Assembly (NCBI RefSeq): GCF_047511655.1
Contig: NC_133397.1
Location: 17,633,501 to 17,697,500 of the forward strand
Direction of reading: 5' to 3'
From: Castor canadensis
Taxonomy: Eukaryota; Chordata; Mammalia; Rodentia; Castoridae
Length of the DNA stretch: 64,000 bases
Shown here: one piece after another, positions 12,042 through 25,600 of the stretch
Layout: every line of letters starts with the position of its first letter
How positions within the stretch are numbered: the stretch's first letter is position 1
Program-made: the position numbers and the translations under genes
Notes under the pieces: generated by a model
Databases searched by the model: none
Seen by the model: only the letters and a program-made list of their open reading frames with translations
Told to the model about the DNA's origin: nothing

Positions 12042-13679
12042 TTAGAAGGTGATAGTCAGTTCTCCTGGAGCAAGTTTTATGTAGGGGCTCACATCACTGA
12101 CTGTAGCTGACTGCAGCTTTTTCAGTAACTCAGTAATGTATCTTAGAAACATGCTGTAGCTTTGAATGGACAGATCAATCAATCTTTTAGACTCAGCAAT
12201 GAATTTTTCATGGTAATCAGAGAGTTGGTCTAAAAACTCCTGCAGTTTAGATCTGAACTGCTGGTGGTAATCAGAAATGATTTCCTTCAATGCAGTGGCC
12301 CAGCTTTTAATTATTTCCTGAGCAGTGGTAGAAAGCTCTGCAATCTTCTCTTTCCCTTTCCCATCTGCATCAGCAAGGATGCTAAGATATTCTTGGATAT
12401 CTCCATGTACAAATTGTTCAACTTGAGTTGAGAGTTGGGAAGCAAAGTAAGCAGCACTGACAGTGTATGTGGAATGGAAGTCCGTAAGGGCTACTGCAAG
12501 GGTCTTGAACAGGTTGACTAACTTTTCTTCAAGTTCATAATATTTCACTGTCCAGCCAATTATGCTTGGATCAAAATATTCTTCACGAAGAGCCTTTATA
12601 TATTGATGGAATAGCTGCAACTCCTGAGAAGCTTCCTGAAGTTTGCTTTCAACAAATTCATTGAACTTACCAAGGTTATGATATAGGTTTTCTTTCAGGG
12701 ATATGAAGCCCTCTGAAATACATGAGTTGAAGAATATACTGATGTCTTGTTGGATATCATTAATGACATAAGAAAATGTAATCTTCTTTAAGTGTTTAAT
12801 TTCTTCTTCTATCTCTGTGAAAAAGCTTTGTAAAAGGCTCTGAAATTCACTTAGTATCTCTGTGAACTTGATAGACTGGAGATCATTAGATATCTGTTGG
12901 GCTGTATCTGATGAAGATTTCAACAGTTCTCTATACATCAGAATTATATCTGCTAGTGTGTAGCTACTTGAAGAAAAAGGAAATTTAATCTTTAGGTCCT
13001 TGATTAAGTTAGATTTCTCTACCAGGTCTTGGGCATGGGAAAGGGGTTTTTCTAACCCATCAAGGATATCTGAATATACTTGGAATAGCACCTTCACTGT
13101 TTCCCTCATGACCATAGTGTAGAGCTCATCTCTAGTGTATGTTCCAGCTTTCCCTGGGAGCTGGAGTCTGAACTTCAGGAAATGAATAAATGAGTCAATC
13201 AGATGCTTGACTGTCATATTGTACTCCTGGTTGACTTGTACTAAGCTGTCAAGCACCTTATCCTTGAGTTTCACTAAACTGGATTGACCCTCCTCAGCCA
13301 GCATTTCCTGATACAGATTCTGGGCCTTGTCTTTCCACTCCTGGTAGGTTCTTGTGGTACCACGGGCTGTTTTTTGGAATCTCATATCCATCTCATCAAT
13401 TTGTCTCATTGCCCTTAGATAGGCCCACTCAGCACTGTTCTCCAGACTTCTCCTTAACTTTGAAGAAGCATCTTTCAGGTTGAGTCCTGTGTATTCCTGG
13501 TGGTACTTGTTTACGTAGTCATAAAAGGCCTCTGTGGCCTTGGGCACATTGTCTTTTAGAGAGCTTAGTAGTCTGGAAGCTGCCTCTTCTTCCCAATCAA
13601 ATTTGATCTGAATTTCCTTACCAGATTTCTGGTACTTCCACTCAGTTTTAAATATGTTGAGTTTTTTTTCTGGAGAGGA
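12042..13679 (-). CDS. APOB: APOB exon 29, coding part (C-terminal alpha domain)
   Basis: 1,638 nt including TAA, residues 3955-4499. Begins [10 protein letters not shown] after acceptor TTTTAG and ends [11 protein letters not shown]. Rich in amphipathic helices. The Trp equivalent to human W4369 (GWTVKYYE, codon 12552-12554) is kept. Compared with human there is a roughly 10-codon insertion at 12990-13019, loss of one codon nearby and a two-codon gain near the end. Confidence 0.97.
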   Translation of the reverse strand, partial: SSPEKKLNIFKTEWKYQKSGKEIQIKFDWEEEAASRLLSSLKDNVPKATEAFYDYVNKYHQEYTGLNLKDASSKLRRSLENSAEWAYLRAMRQIDEMDMRFQKTARGTTRTYQEWKDKAQNLYQEMLAEEGQSSLVKLKDKVLDSLVQVNQEYNMTVKHLIDSFIHFLKFRLQLPGKAGTYTRDELYTMVMRETVKVLFQVYSDILDGLEKPLSHAQDLVEKSNLIKDLKIKFPFSSSSYTLADIILMYRELLKSSSDTAQQISNDLQSIKFTEILSEFQSLLQSFFTEIEEEIKHLKKITFSYVINDIQQDISIFFNSCISEGFISLKENLYHNLGKFNEFVESKLQEASQELQLFHQYIKALREEYFDPSIIGWTVKYYELEEKLVNLFKTLAVALTDFHSTYTVSAAYFASQLSTQVEQFVHGDIQEYLSILADADGKGKEKIAELSTTAQEIIKSWATALKEIISDYHQQFRSKLQEFLDQLSDYHEKFIAESKRLIDLSIQSYSMFLRYITELLKKLQSATVSDVSPYIKLAPGELTITF

Positions 13680-16600
13680 CTAAAACCAGCAAAAAAAAAA
13701 TATACAGATGAAAAGAGCATGTTTTCAATTACTCTGATTATACAATACACTACACTAAAACTTCATTAGCAGTTAAAAGTAAAGATCAGAGAATCTTTCA
13801 TATTCTACAGGAATTTATCTTTCCTATGTCAGTTCATATGTTTGTTTTATGGTTAAACAAGCCCACTGTCATTAATGTCTCTTTATCATATGTCCCAGAT
13901 AGGATAAAAAATATGCTTGGCAATTACACAGTGACACTTAACATTAAGGCCTTCTTGGGACTGAAAACTGGGAGAAGTAGGTGGAGAAGGGAGGAGGAAC
14001 ATAAGGAGGAGGAAGGAAAAAAGAGATAGGAAAGAGAACATTCAGGGAAAGAAGTAACAAACAAGGGAAAAAGTTCAGAGCCCATCTATATTTAGAGTAC
14101 CAATTTCCAAGTCATTCTCCAAGTCTATGACAAACTTTAGTTTTAGGCCTTCCTTTCTGGTAATGGCATTTTTGAGTTGACCCTGGCAGAGATAGGAAAA
14201 TGATATGAGGGGAATTTGATATGTCTCATTGAACAATCCTGTTGTGGGAAATAATTTTTAAGCCACAAATATTCCAGAAACCATGATTTGAAAAAACAAT
14301 GTACTCCCATGTAGCAGAGTTTGCCTATGATTTAAGAATAGCCCCCATTTTTCTGGGTTTGTCCAGAAGTAATCAAATAATACTGCTACTATGGTGTCAT
14401 GTGTGACACTAATAATTAAACTCAATGAAGGACATACTGGAATACTTTCTGAATAGTTCCTCAGCTAAGAAGTTCAGCTTGCTTACTGCCTGTCTTTCAC
14501 CTAATTTGAGAATATTCTGAAACAATTGCCTTGAATTAAATGTATCCTCCCCAATTCTCTGCTTGTGATTGGATGTGTGCAACCCATTAGATTGGACTTG
14601 CCTGAGGGTGGAAGTAGACATTCCACAGAATACTATGGTCACCTCCTTCACCCAAATCCAAGCCCACAGTGCCAATGGCTGGGGAGGCTGCTGAGGAGGA
14701 CAGGCTTCTCTCATCCTCTTGGTAACTCAGGTGGAGATCAGTGAACGCTGGGCTGGTGATGTCAAGGTGAGCTTTGCCCTGCCAGACCCTGAAAGCAGAC
14801 AGGCAGACGAGTGGCAAGGAAAGAGATATAGGTTTGGAAAACATCATAATCAGTTTTGAAAAGAGATGAAATTTCAGTGAAAGTTTCATACCAAAATCCT
14901 TTATATGCGCCATCTTCTTTATATTCTGCACTGAAGTCACGATGTGCAAATGTGCCTTTGGTCTTACAGATGAACATGCCATCCTTAATTTTGTGTGTTC
15001 CCACAACTGTATAGGAGAGATTTTTTTATTTCATTAGGTGACTAACTGTGGAACATATATATTTCATTGTGAAAAAATTTGAGAATTCTGCCTTAATCAA
15101 ACACCCAACTTACATGTTTAAAACATGTAATGTGTAGACTATAAATTTTATTAATTTTTTTGCAGTGCTAGGGATCAAACCCAGGGCATCACATGTTAGG
15201 CATGTTCTCTACCATTGAGCTACACCTGAAGCCCTATAGTGTTTTGTTGTTAATAAACAGAAGATCTGGGCATGGTGGCCCACACCTATAATCCCAGCAC
15301 TCAGGAGGCTGAGGCTGGAGGATCACCAGGATAAGCTGGCCTACATGGTGAATTCAAGACCAGTCTGGTCTACATAGTGAGACACTGTCTTAAACAAACA
15401 GAGAAACAAATAAAATCCTAAAATCATCCTAAAATCATGACAGAAAAATCTATTTTCTTTGAAACTATTCATCAGTGTCAGTTTTCTACCGTTTTTTCTC
15501 ACATATGGGACACACAAACATGCACATGAAATTTTGCTACAGAGAGTAGCTGTGCCTTTAGTCATAACTAAATACATCATTATTTACTCACAACTCTGAC
15601 TGAAAACATATAGTATCTAGGAGGGGAAGTAGACCACTTCCTTACCATTTAGGTCATATTCCAGAAACTGTAAGGTTGAGCTGCATGTGGAATTCAGCAA
15701 TATTTCAACATGATCTGCTTTGTTTTTCAAACCAGCACTCCAAGAGGCATTATAGAGAGGAGAGTTCACCCCAAAATGTGCAGTCAGTGCTCCAAAAAAG
15801 GGGACAAAGATTCCTGCAGGTACAGAGAGCTTAAAGGAAGGAATCTCAATCTTCTGCTCAGGCAGGGTGACAGTAGGCAGCTCAAAGTCTGCAATCTTAT
15901 TGGCTACCTCATTTAGATCCAAAACAGCACTACCAACTGAAAGACTCTTTGGAAGAGTGAACTGGTTCACAGTTAACTGAGCTTCAGGCACAGTTATCTC
16001 AAAAAAGGGAACAGAGGAGTCTTCTGGTTTAGAATATTTTGTTAACATATCAACTACAGGGAATTTTACTTTGGGAAGTATTGGTAGGTTGAGAGAAAAT
16101 GGTGAAGTACTTAATTTCTTATAGATTTGTATTCCACTGAAGTCAAGTTTGTAGGATGGAACCTGAAGATCTGTAAATGGGACTTGGAATGTAGGAGTGA
16201 CAAAAACTGAATTCAGACCATTTAGTTTCAGTCCCGGGATAATGAATCTATCAGCCAGTTCTTGCACAGGGATAGAGAAAGGATAGCCATTGGGATTTTT
16301 GGTGTATACAAGAGAGGTTGAAGCATGAAGATACTGTCTCTTGCTGGTACTGGTGGTTACACCCAGTTTTAGGAGATCCTGTAAGCTCTTGTCATACACT
16401 GGGAGGATGATATTTTTGAAGTACCATGGGTATCCTTCTAAAGATCCTGCAATGTCAAGGTGTACCTCCTCTTGGTCGTTGGAAAACTGTACACTGTTCT
16501 GCAGATCTCCAAAATGGAACCGGGCCTCACTTTTCCAGCTGATCTTCTGGTTCTTGGTGTTAGCATTCAGAGTCACCTCCTGACCAAAGTGAGAGATATC

Positions 16601-19600
16601 AAGGAGGGAACTGGGTTGATTTGCATGAACCTGAATAAGGGCTGACATTGTCCATGGGGAGAGTTCCAGGGTGGTTTTGCTTGTATGTTCTCCGTGTGTG
16701 AAAAAGAGGTTCTTTAGTTGTAAGCGGTTTTTCATATTGTGTTCGTAGATGGCGTATATGCGTTGCAGAGTGGCTTCTCCAGCAAAATTTTCTTTTACTT
16801 CAAGGTTCCATATACCATCAACTTTGGAAGCCCCCTGCAGCTTCACTGAGGACCGGGTGCCCTTGGAATTGAGGTAAGTGCTGGCTTCACTGACAATAGT
16901 TCCAGAATATTCCTGTGAAAGGATGGAACCCTTCATATCTCCCTTGGTAGAAGACTCAATGGAAAAGTAAGAGGTGAGGCTTTCTAAGCTGAACTTGTTG
17001 TAAACTGCCCCTTTAACAGTGGAGTACAACTTTGAGGAATTGAAGTCATACTTCAATTCAATGGTTGAAGAGACTGTAGGTTTTGACTTGGTATTTCCAT
17101 TAAGTTCTTGCTTGAAGTTCATTCTCAAAATTGGAATGTGGACTTTTGCAGTAGTTGTCACTGATGCTTCCATGTTTTTCTTGGTTAAGCTAATGGTGCT
17201 GTCGTGACTGCTCTCAACAAATTTGTTACTCAGAGATAGAGCTGTGGCTAACTTCAGCCCTCTTCTCCTTGTCAGTCTTGAAGTGCCCTCCAGTTTGTAT
17301 TGAAGTGCATCAATGACAAAGGAAGAGGAAGAAAGGAAATGGGCAACAATATCTGATTGGTTATAAAGTCCAGCATTGGTATTCAGTGTGATGACACCTG
17401 ATTTTAAAGAAAAATCATAGGTAATATTGCCCATGGCTGGAATAAGAATATTGTTTATGGTACGCAATTCCTTGAAATCTGGGAGAGAAGCCTTGAGTAG
17501 ATTTGTAGGGACTGGAAGGACTGGTAGCTGGAGAGATGGCAGACCTAATGTGTATGAAGGCACAGAGAAGCTTACTTTCTCAAAATGCTTGCCCAAGGAA
17601 TTGACGTTCTGTCTGATAAACTCATAAAACACACCCAAAGGGATTGCAATGGAATGCCTGTCTTTGTTTTTCTTATACTGAGCCTTTATGTTTAAATCAA
17701 ATGATTGCTTTGTTGTTTTCAAGAATTCCTTCAAGCCTGTTTGTTCCCAGATGGAGAAATCTTTCAGTGAGGGAGTTGTGAGTGTTGTATAAGGTAGATT
17801 CATTTCAGGAATTGTTAAAGGAATATTTAAGAAATCCAAATTGGCATCTCCACTGATTCCTATGTGGGATTCCATGCTGTTCTCATTGTTGGTAGCAGAG
17901 AAATTTTGATTGTACTTATATTGATTGAACCTAGCACTTGCCTGCCAGCTTGTTTGCTGGGCATGAGGACTCAGAAGCAATGCATAGTTATTCAGGAAGT
18001 CTATCTTCCCTGACAACTTTAATGGAAAACTAACTTTCAAATTCCCTTCATTATTTGTGGATGCAGTCATCTCAAATGGTTGTGCTGAAAAGAAAAGAGA
18101 ATTTTTCAAAGTTCCAATAACTTTTCCACTTAAACGAGCATTGTGGTCACCAGTTACTTCTACCTTTCTTTGTCCTAGCAATGCTGTACCTTTAGTAGTT
18201 AGAATGCTGTGGCCCACATGCTGGGATTCAACTTCTGACTGAATGTCAAACTTATAAAAGTCAAAGAGGCCAGATTCATAAGCCAGGTTTTGGGTTACTC
18301 TTAGGTGTTTGCTATTGATCTTATTGGACAATCCAAAGGAAGTGATGGGCCCTTCCACTATGAGGCTAATTTGTGATTCATGTGTCCCCTCATCTGAGAA
18401 GTTGGGACATGCCCATTTCCATGATCCTGTTCCTGAAGAAGTCCATGTCATGTGTCCAGCCTCCAGTAGTGTCTTCATTTCATTGAGCAGTTCAGCCTTA
18501 CTGGAGAAGTCCAGTTTGGGGATGTTTAATTTGTGGAAGTACTTTGTGTGGCTATCCAGGGTAAGCTGATGGTTTATCTTAAGAATCACACCATTATTAA
18601 GCTCCAGTGTATTTTTTTCTGTGTGCAAACGTGCCACTGTGTCTGATTTCCCTTCAATGGCATTTCCAGAAAATAGCATCTTACTTTCATGCTCCATCCT
18701 CAAGTATTTGCTGGAGAAGTTCACAGACTCCTTCAGAATCAGTAGATCAATCTTGGGCTCTAAGAGTTGTGCATTTGCTTGAAAATCAAAATTGAGAACT
18801 TCTAATTTGGACTCTCCTTTAGCAGTGATGGAAGCTGTGATCTCTGCTTTCTTCTCTGAAGTAGTTACATTCTGTATATCAGCATTTGCATCTAATATGA
18901 AAAGGGGAGATTGGATTTTCAAAAGGCTATTCAGCTTGCCAAAAGCAGGTATTTCAATTGTGTGTGAGATGCGGGGAAGTTGGAATTCTGGTATGTGAAG
19001 GTCAACAACTTGAAAATCTTCAAGGTTAAGATTTGGAATTATGAACTCTGGAATTTTAATTTCTGGTAAATGGAAGTCTGGCAGGGTGAGTCCAGCAAGA
19101 GGCATGTCCCCCATCCTCAAATCCCTCAGGTACACCTCTGGAACTGGCCACTGCAGCTCACTGCTCAGCATTTGGTCAATGGTTCTGATGATCTTTGCTT
19201 TTATTTCTACTAAGTCAATTGTAAAGGAAGGAATGTGGAAGGTGTTGAGGACAGTAAATTCTGGTGTGGAAAACCTGGATGGGACTTTTATATCTTTCAG
19301 CTCTTTGAAGTTTATTTGAACTGATGGAATCCTCAAATCTGTCAGGGGAATTATGAAGTCAGGAGTCTGGAAGGTAGCGTCTTGAAGAGCACGAAGACTG
19401 ATCTCAAAGGCAGGCATGGTCCCGAGGATAGTTTGGATTTCAGGGACGGTGAACCCTCGTTCCACCAATGCTTTGACATTGTCAGCTAAGTCTTGGATAG
19501 AATATTGCTCTGCAAAGTCATTAAGGTTCTTAGCAGCAAGAATCCACCAGTCAGAAATGTAGGTGACAAGTGTATTATAAACTTGGCCTACCAGAGACAG

Positions 19601-22600
19601 GTATCGTTCAAGTTCCCATTGAATGTCCATTCGATAAATTTGGTCTCTTATATCTTCTAGAGTGTCTTGGAACTGGGTTTTAACGTGAACCAAAGGTGCA
19701 GAATTTAATGCATTCTGTAACCAATCAATGAACACAGTTAACTTGGTGTCCTTTATCCTTTCTAGGCCATCACAAACCATGGCCTTGGTGTCCTCTACAA
19801 ACTGCCTTAGTGCTTCAGCTTTCTGTGGTAGTTCCAGTCCCTGAATTTCACCATTGATCCTTTGAGTCACCTCACGGATTTTGTTGTTGGTTTCATCTAC
19901 AAACTGGTGGTAATCAAATGATTTTAATTTCTTTATCAACACGTCAAGCAATCTGTTTATTTCTTCAATGAATTGCTTAAAAGACAATGCTTTAAGCTGC
20001 TGGATAGCATCATCAATAAATCCAACCAGTTTCTCATAGTAATCTTTTATCTCAAATCTTTGTAGGACATTGCTTAGTTTCTGAACAGTCTCTTCCATCT
20101 TATATTGGTGGGCCAACTGTACTGACTTATCCATTAAAACCTGGATTTGTTGGTCTACTTCATATTTCTTCATTAACTCCTGGACTGTGGTGATAAAAGC
20201 ATTGATTTTCTCAGTTACTTCAAAATCTTCAATAAGATTCATAACAAAGTATTTGACACGCTCAATAATGTCGTTTATTCTTTGAAATGGAATCACAGTT
20301 CTCAATTGATCTAAAAGCATTCTGACATCAGTAGCCTCAACTTGTTGGTTTAGCCTTGCAGCAAGCTGCTGGATGTCTGTATTCTGAATCAGTGTCCTGA
20401 GCTGTTGCAATTTTTCTTGCATTTGGGTTCTGATTTGATACTTAGTATCCACATTTTGAATCCAAGAGGAAGTACCACTCCCAATTTTGTTAAAATCAAT
20501 GTTTTCAATAAAAGAATGTAGTTCATGGATTGATTTTACTGTATTTGCGTGAATATGAAAACGTTCATCAAGAAGTTTTAATCTTTCAATGATTTGATTG
20601 ATAATCTTAGCAATAGCTGTTTTTAAATCACTTAGATCATAATTATCTTTAATATACTGATCAAATTGTATCACATATGTCTGAAGTTGAGAGATTTTTT
20701 CATTAAAGTTGATTTTGGCATTATCCAATGCAATTTGCAGGTCATTTCCTGTAATCCTGTAATTTTCTGTGAAAGCAGTTAGTTTCTCCTTGGCACTGGA
20801 AACTTGTCTCTCCCAATTGAAGGCATTCAGGTAATCATTAACTTTTTGTGGGAGGCTGCCCAGGGCTTCTCTGTATTTCCTCACAACTTGATCAATATTG
20901 ATGCGTTTCAATTCTGTCTGTATGGTTTCCAGTGCAGTTATAATTACTATTCGATTCCTCTCCAGATATTCTGGCAGGGCTTGAAAGAAAGGGAGACTAA
21001 TGGTGTGGACATCTTGGTTCTTATCATACTTTATAAAAGCAACAATTGTGAATTCCTGGGGCTTGTCAATAGCATCTTTCATCTCTAAGGAGTTAAGGAC
21101 GTTGATAGGCTCACTGAGTAAAAATGGCACTTTAATTGGAGAGTCTAGCATAGAGAGGTCAGCCAGGGCTCGCCCACTAAGCTCCACACCGATTTTATCT
21201 TTAGTATTGTAAGCTTCAAAGTCCTGGCTATACTCATTGTCATTGAACTGGGTCTTGAATTTCCAGGTGCTTGTCTGCTCAGCTGGAGTAAGCAGGGCGC
21301 TGACTTTGTGATCAAGAGTTGCACTGATGCTTTTCCTGGCCAGGAAGTGGTGACTTGAGGATCCTTTGTAATCGTGGGAGAAAATAAGGGCCAAGGGTTC
21401 TGCTTTCAGCAAGAATTTGCTATAGAGTTGCCCAGTGTGCTCTCCCCAGAGAGCCAGTTTGCCATTGCCATTTGTATGTGCATCGATGGTCATGGTAAAT
21501 GGGGCCATCATGGAGTGGAAAACATTGCTGAAATGCAGTGAGTCAGAATTATAGTTTGTACTGATGTCAACAGAGGACGCCAGACCAGCAATGTCCGTGT
21601 TGAGCCGATGGCTAAACTCTGCACCCTGAACTCTAGCTACTGTATCTGCTCTGTAACTTGCTGATAAGTCAGCATAAGAAAAGGTATAGATATGTTTTAT
21701 TTCATTATTTTGGTAGGCTCCTTTTAGGTTACCACCCACACTGAGTTTCAGAGGTTCCAGACGTAATTTCCCACTGCTGGTCAAATCTAGAGCCCTGAAT
21801 TTCAGGTCATTGTTTAATGTAGTTACAAGAGAATAGGGCTGTAGTTGTAAGTTAAAATTTTGCTTATAAAACTTGTCAGAGCTATAAATGTTGTCAAGTT
21901 TTGAAGAGAAATCCAGTGATAAGCCTGCAATGTTCAGACTATTTGTATGATCAAGCTTCATCTCAGCATAGGAACCCATCATGTCATTTGAAAGCTTCAG
22001 TCCTTCTTGGCTGATTTTGAAGTTGAAAACATTTTTGCTGTCCACACCCAGAATCATGGCCTGATAAACACTTCCCAACGATACCTCTGTGAGGGCAGCT
22101 TTTCCATCTAGACTGAATTTTGCATTATGTTCCCTGAAGCGACCATTTGTTGTTAATTTCATGGACACGCCAGAGAGGCCAAGTTCTGCATTCAGCTCAT
22201 TCTCCAGCAGCAGGGGACTGTACTTTAGGTTGGTGGTTGCACTGGTTGATAGTCCATCTCGCGCGATCCTTAGTGTTGCCTTGTGGGCACCAGAATTTAT
22301 TTTGTCAGTGCCCAAGATATCAGCATTTAATTCAACACCACGGGAATTTAGTGATCCAGAAAGCAAGGCAAATAATCTTGAGGATTTATAATTGGCTTGA
22401 TACTCAGAACGCAGCAATGCATTCTGCTTAGAGAAGATCAGATCCACCTTGTTGGAAGTGACAAAGTTCTCATACTTCCCATTGCTGTCCGATTTCAAAG
22501 TCAATTCATAGTTTTCATACTTCAGGGAAGCAGTATTTTTGAACATGCCACCTTGTAGATCAGAGGTAGAGGTGAGGGAGAGGGTTCCATCCTGGTATCT

Positions 22601-25600
22601 TCCCGTTATCTGGTTGGTACCCTGGAGATAGGAGGAGTTAAACCTAAGGTTGGACTCTCCGCTCAGCTGGCCAGTGGTAGGATCATTCTGACAAGACAGG
22701 CCATATGTGCCTGTAGCATAGAATGAAGAAGCTCTGAACTGCCCATCAATCTTGACATCTTTGACATACAAATGTTGTTTCTTTTTGGAGTCTAAATGGA
22801 CTGAAGCAGACATCTGTGGTCCCCAGGCACTAGATGCATCAAATGTTAGTAAACCTTTTGAGGCTGGGTTGTTTCCAAGTTTTTCTACATGGCTGAATTT
22901 GATATTTGAATCTAGAAATTTGTGGCGTAGAGCTCCATCACATGACAATGTGAGCGTGTTCCTGTGGTCATATGTTGTTTCTCCAGATCCTAACATAAAA
23001 ATTGAAGACATTGGTTAAATTAAGTGATAAATGTTCAAAGCAATTCCTATGCTGAAAAATCTTTAATAATAAAGTCTCAATTATCTGTGTCAGTGTGCAG
23101 TTGTCTCCTTATCTATAATTTACACATAAAATTTCGTATCAATAGGCATTCCTCCAAGAAGGAATGAGCACTGCAGACCTTACTGAGTTTCCACACTGTA
23201 TGTTATATAACCTATACCTTTCTCACAGTGAATAATACATTGCTGTTTAATATGAATGTTTTCTTTATAACTGCCTAGCAGATTATTTTACACATATTAT
23301 ACAGTTAATAAATATTTCTATTAGTTGAATGAATGAGAAGATGTCTAAGTAGCAAGGAAAATATTATCAGAAAGTCTAAGTCCTTTCCTACAGGAAGCTC
23401 TCCCATCAGAGCCTGCAGTGAATGAGCCCTGTATACCTTTTACCTGAGCATAGCTCACCTTGCACACTGTAGGAAAGCAGGTCAATCACAGAGTCAGCCT
23501 TCATGTGATACCGGGCCTGAAGACTAAAGTGCTCTCTGCTGGTATTGCCACCGGTATAAGAGGCAGACCAATTGTACAAGTTGCTGTAGACATTTGTGGA
23601 GAGGTCTAGAACTCCCAAGAATGGTACTTGCAGTTGATACAACTTGGGGATTGTGAAAGTGGGAACCTGGAACACTTGAGATGGCAGCTGGAGTCCCACA
23701 GACTTGAAGTTGAGGGCTGGTGTCCTGATGGTCTCTAGCATCTTTAGATCTTTGGAAGATTTACCACCAAAAGGCAAAGGAATCTCAATTTTCCAACTGT
23801 TCTTGTTCAAGGTATATTTGACCCGGCCATCACTGAAATGAATAACAAAGACAATGTTCCCATAATCAGACACGAAGAACTCAAAGCTCTCTGTCTTCTG
23901 ACCTTCCAAACAACAGTGTTTAAATTGTTTTTCTTCTTACAATTTTAAATTAAAAGTCTATATCATGTAAAATTTTCCATTTACTTTGCATGGTTTGAGA
24001 ACTTCTCTGGTTTTTCCTTTTACCTTTTTAAGAAGAGGTTGTCTGGGATGTGGAAGTCTGGCAATCCCATTTTCTGGAGGTTCAATTCTGTGAGGCCGTT
24101 GAGGCGATCCTGCAATATCTGGGTGTAAGGAAGACCTCTGGATGCTATCTGAAGCCATGTGCTTGTGGCCTACAAAATTGTTGAAGATTTTTAGAGTAAG
24201 TATTTGGCCTAATGGGCCTCAAAGGCCAATTAACATTAGCTAATAATCGATGTTTGACAGGTTAATTATCAAGCAAGGATAAGTCACTGAAAGTAAAAAA
24301 TAACTTACAGAAAATTATGAATTTTGGCAGCCAGTCACTGAATGTGGAACCTAGTTAGACCCCCTAGGCAGAGTCCCAAGCTTCTTTTATACCTTTAGGC
24401 ACAGCAAACTCTTGTTTAGAAGCATTCATTTGGTATTTATCACATGCCGCTTTGTGTAACTGGGTAGCTAGCCACACACGCACGATATTTGTTTTAGGCA
24501 TCTTTGGATACCCTCTTGCACCTTTCTCAGTTGAGGATGTAATTAGCATTTATAACCACGCATTTATTTTGCCTGCTGATTCATACTTACAACTATTAGT
24601 TTGGAACCCATGTGCCGGAAAGTCATGTCTGTGTGAGGGAGTCTGTGATCCAGAAGACTATTGGCATACACATGCAAGCTTCTAGGGTAATCAGAGAGAT
24701 CCATGGGGAAATTGGAAGCCACTTTTTTGGTATCCACATTGGTGCCTGCATTCCACTCAAATTCAATCTTTTCATCATCTGAAAATTCACATATGACACG
24801 GTGGTCAGCGGTACTAGTCGGTTTATAACCATGGCTCCCAACAGCTACCCTCAAGTACACAGCACCCTTGGAAGCACTCATGTGGGAGAAGAGCACATAC
24901 CATAACGCCATGCCACCTTTTTGGAAATTGTTGAGCCATAAGCTGTAGCAGATGAATCCATCCGGAGGACCAGTTTTCTGGGGGACCAGTGAGTGTGAAC
25001 CTCACTCCTGGCTTCTGCTTGCAAACGGGGTATGGAAATAACACCTTTGATTTTGCCTTCTCCATTCTTGTCACAACTATTGAAAGAAAAACAGTTGGCA
25101 TCAATAATGTTACCTATTCCAAGGAAATACACAGAATTCAACAATTAGAAGTTTCATTTTTGGTGTTAAAAACATGGAATATGAATGGATCAAAGAATAC
25201 AACAATAGGTAGACCAAACTCATTATCTTCTGCAGCTAATGTTCAGAATAAATTCAGGACTTTGCAGAGAGGTCTAGGGGACAGATAAGGTTTTTCAAAA
25301 TTGTTTCTATCCTGCTCTGTTGTTTATTAGCTCTTCAGCTTTGGCCAAGTGAGTAAACCATTCTGAGTTAAAATTTTCTTTTCTATAAAACAGGACCGAG
25401 ATAATTCTTTTTACTGCATCCAGCACAGTACTTGATAAATGAATAGTAAGTCCCCAGTAAATGACAGGAAAACTCAAGTGCACATGTACAGAGGGTCAAA
25501 ACATTGAGGGCTTATTTGCCACTCAGATTGTAGAGCAGAGATGCCTCTGTCTTGCTCCAATCTAAAGCTGGAGCCACCAGGGCTTGCAGCTCCTCTGGGG

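Noticed and set aside
17565-17580. AAA|GTAAGC inside exon 26 as a hidden splice donor or intron
   Set aside because: The frame is open across it, no matching acceptor with conserved coding sequence is missing from the exon, and the protein continues in step; it may be a by-product of the deletion junction.
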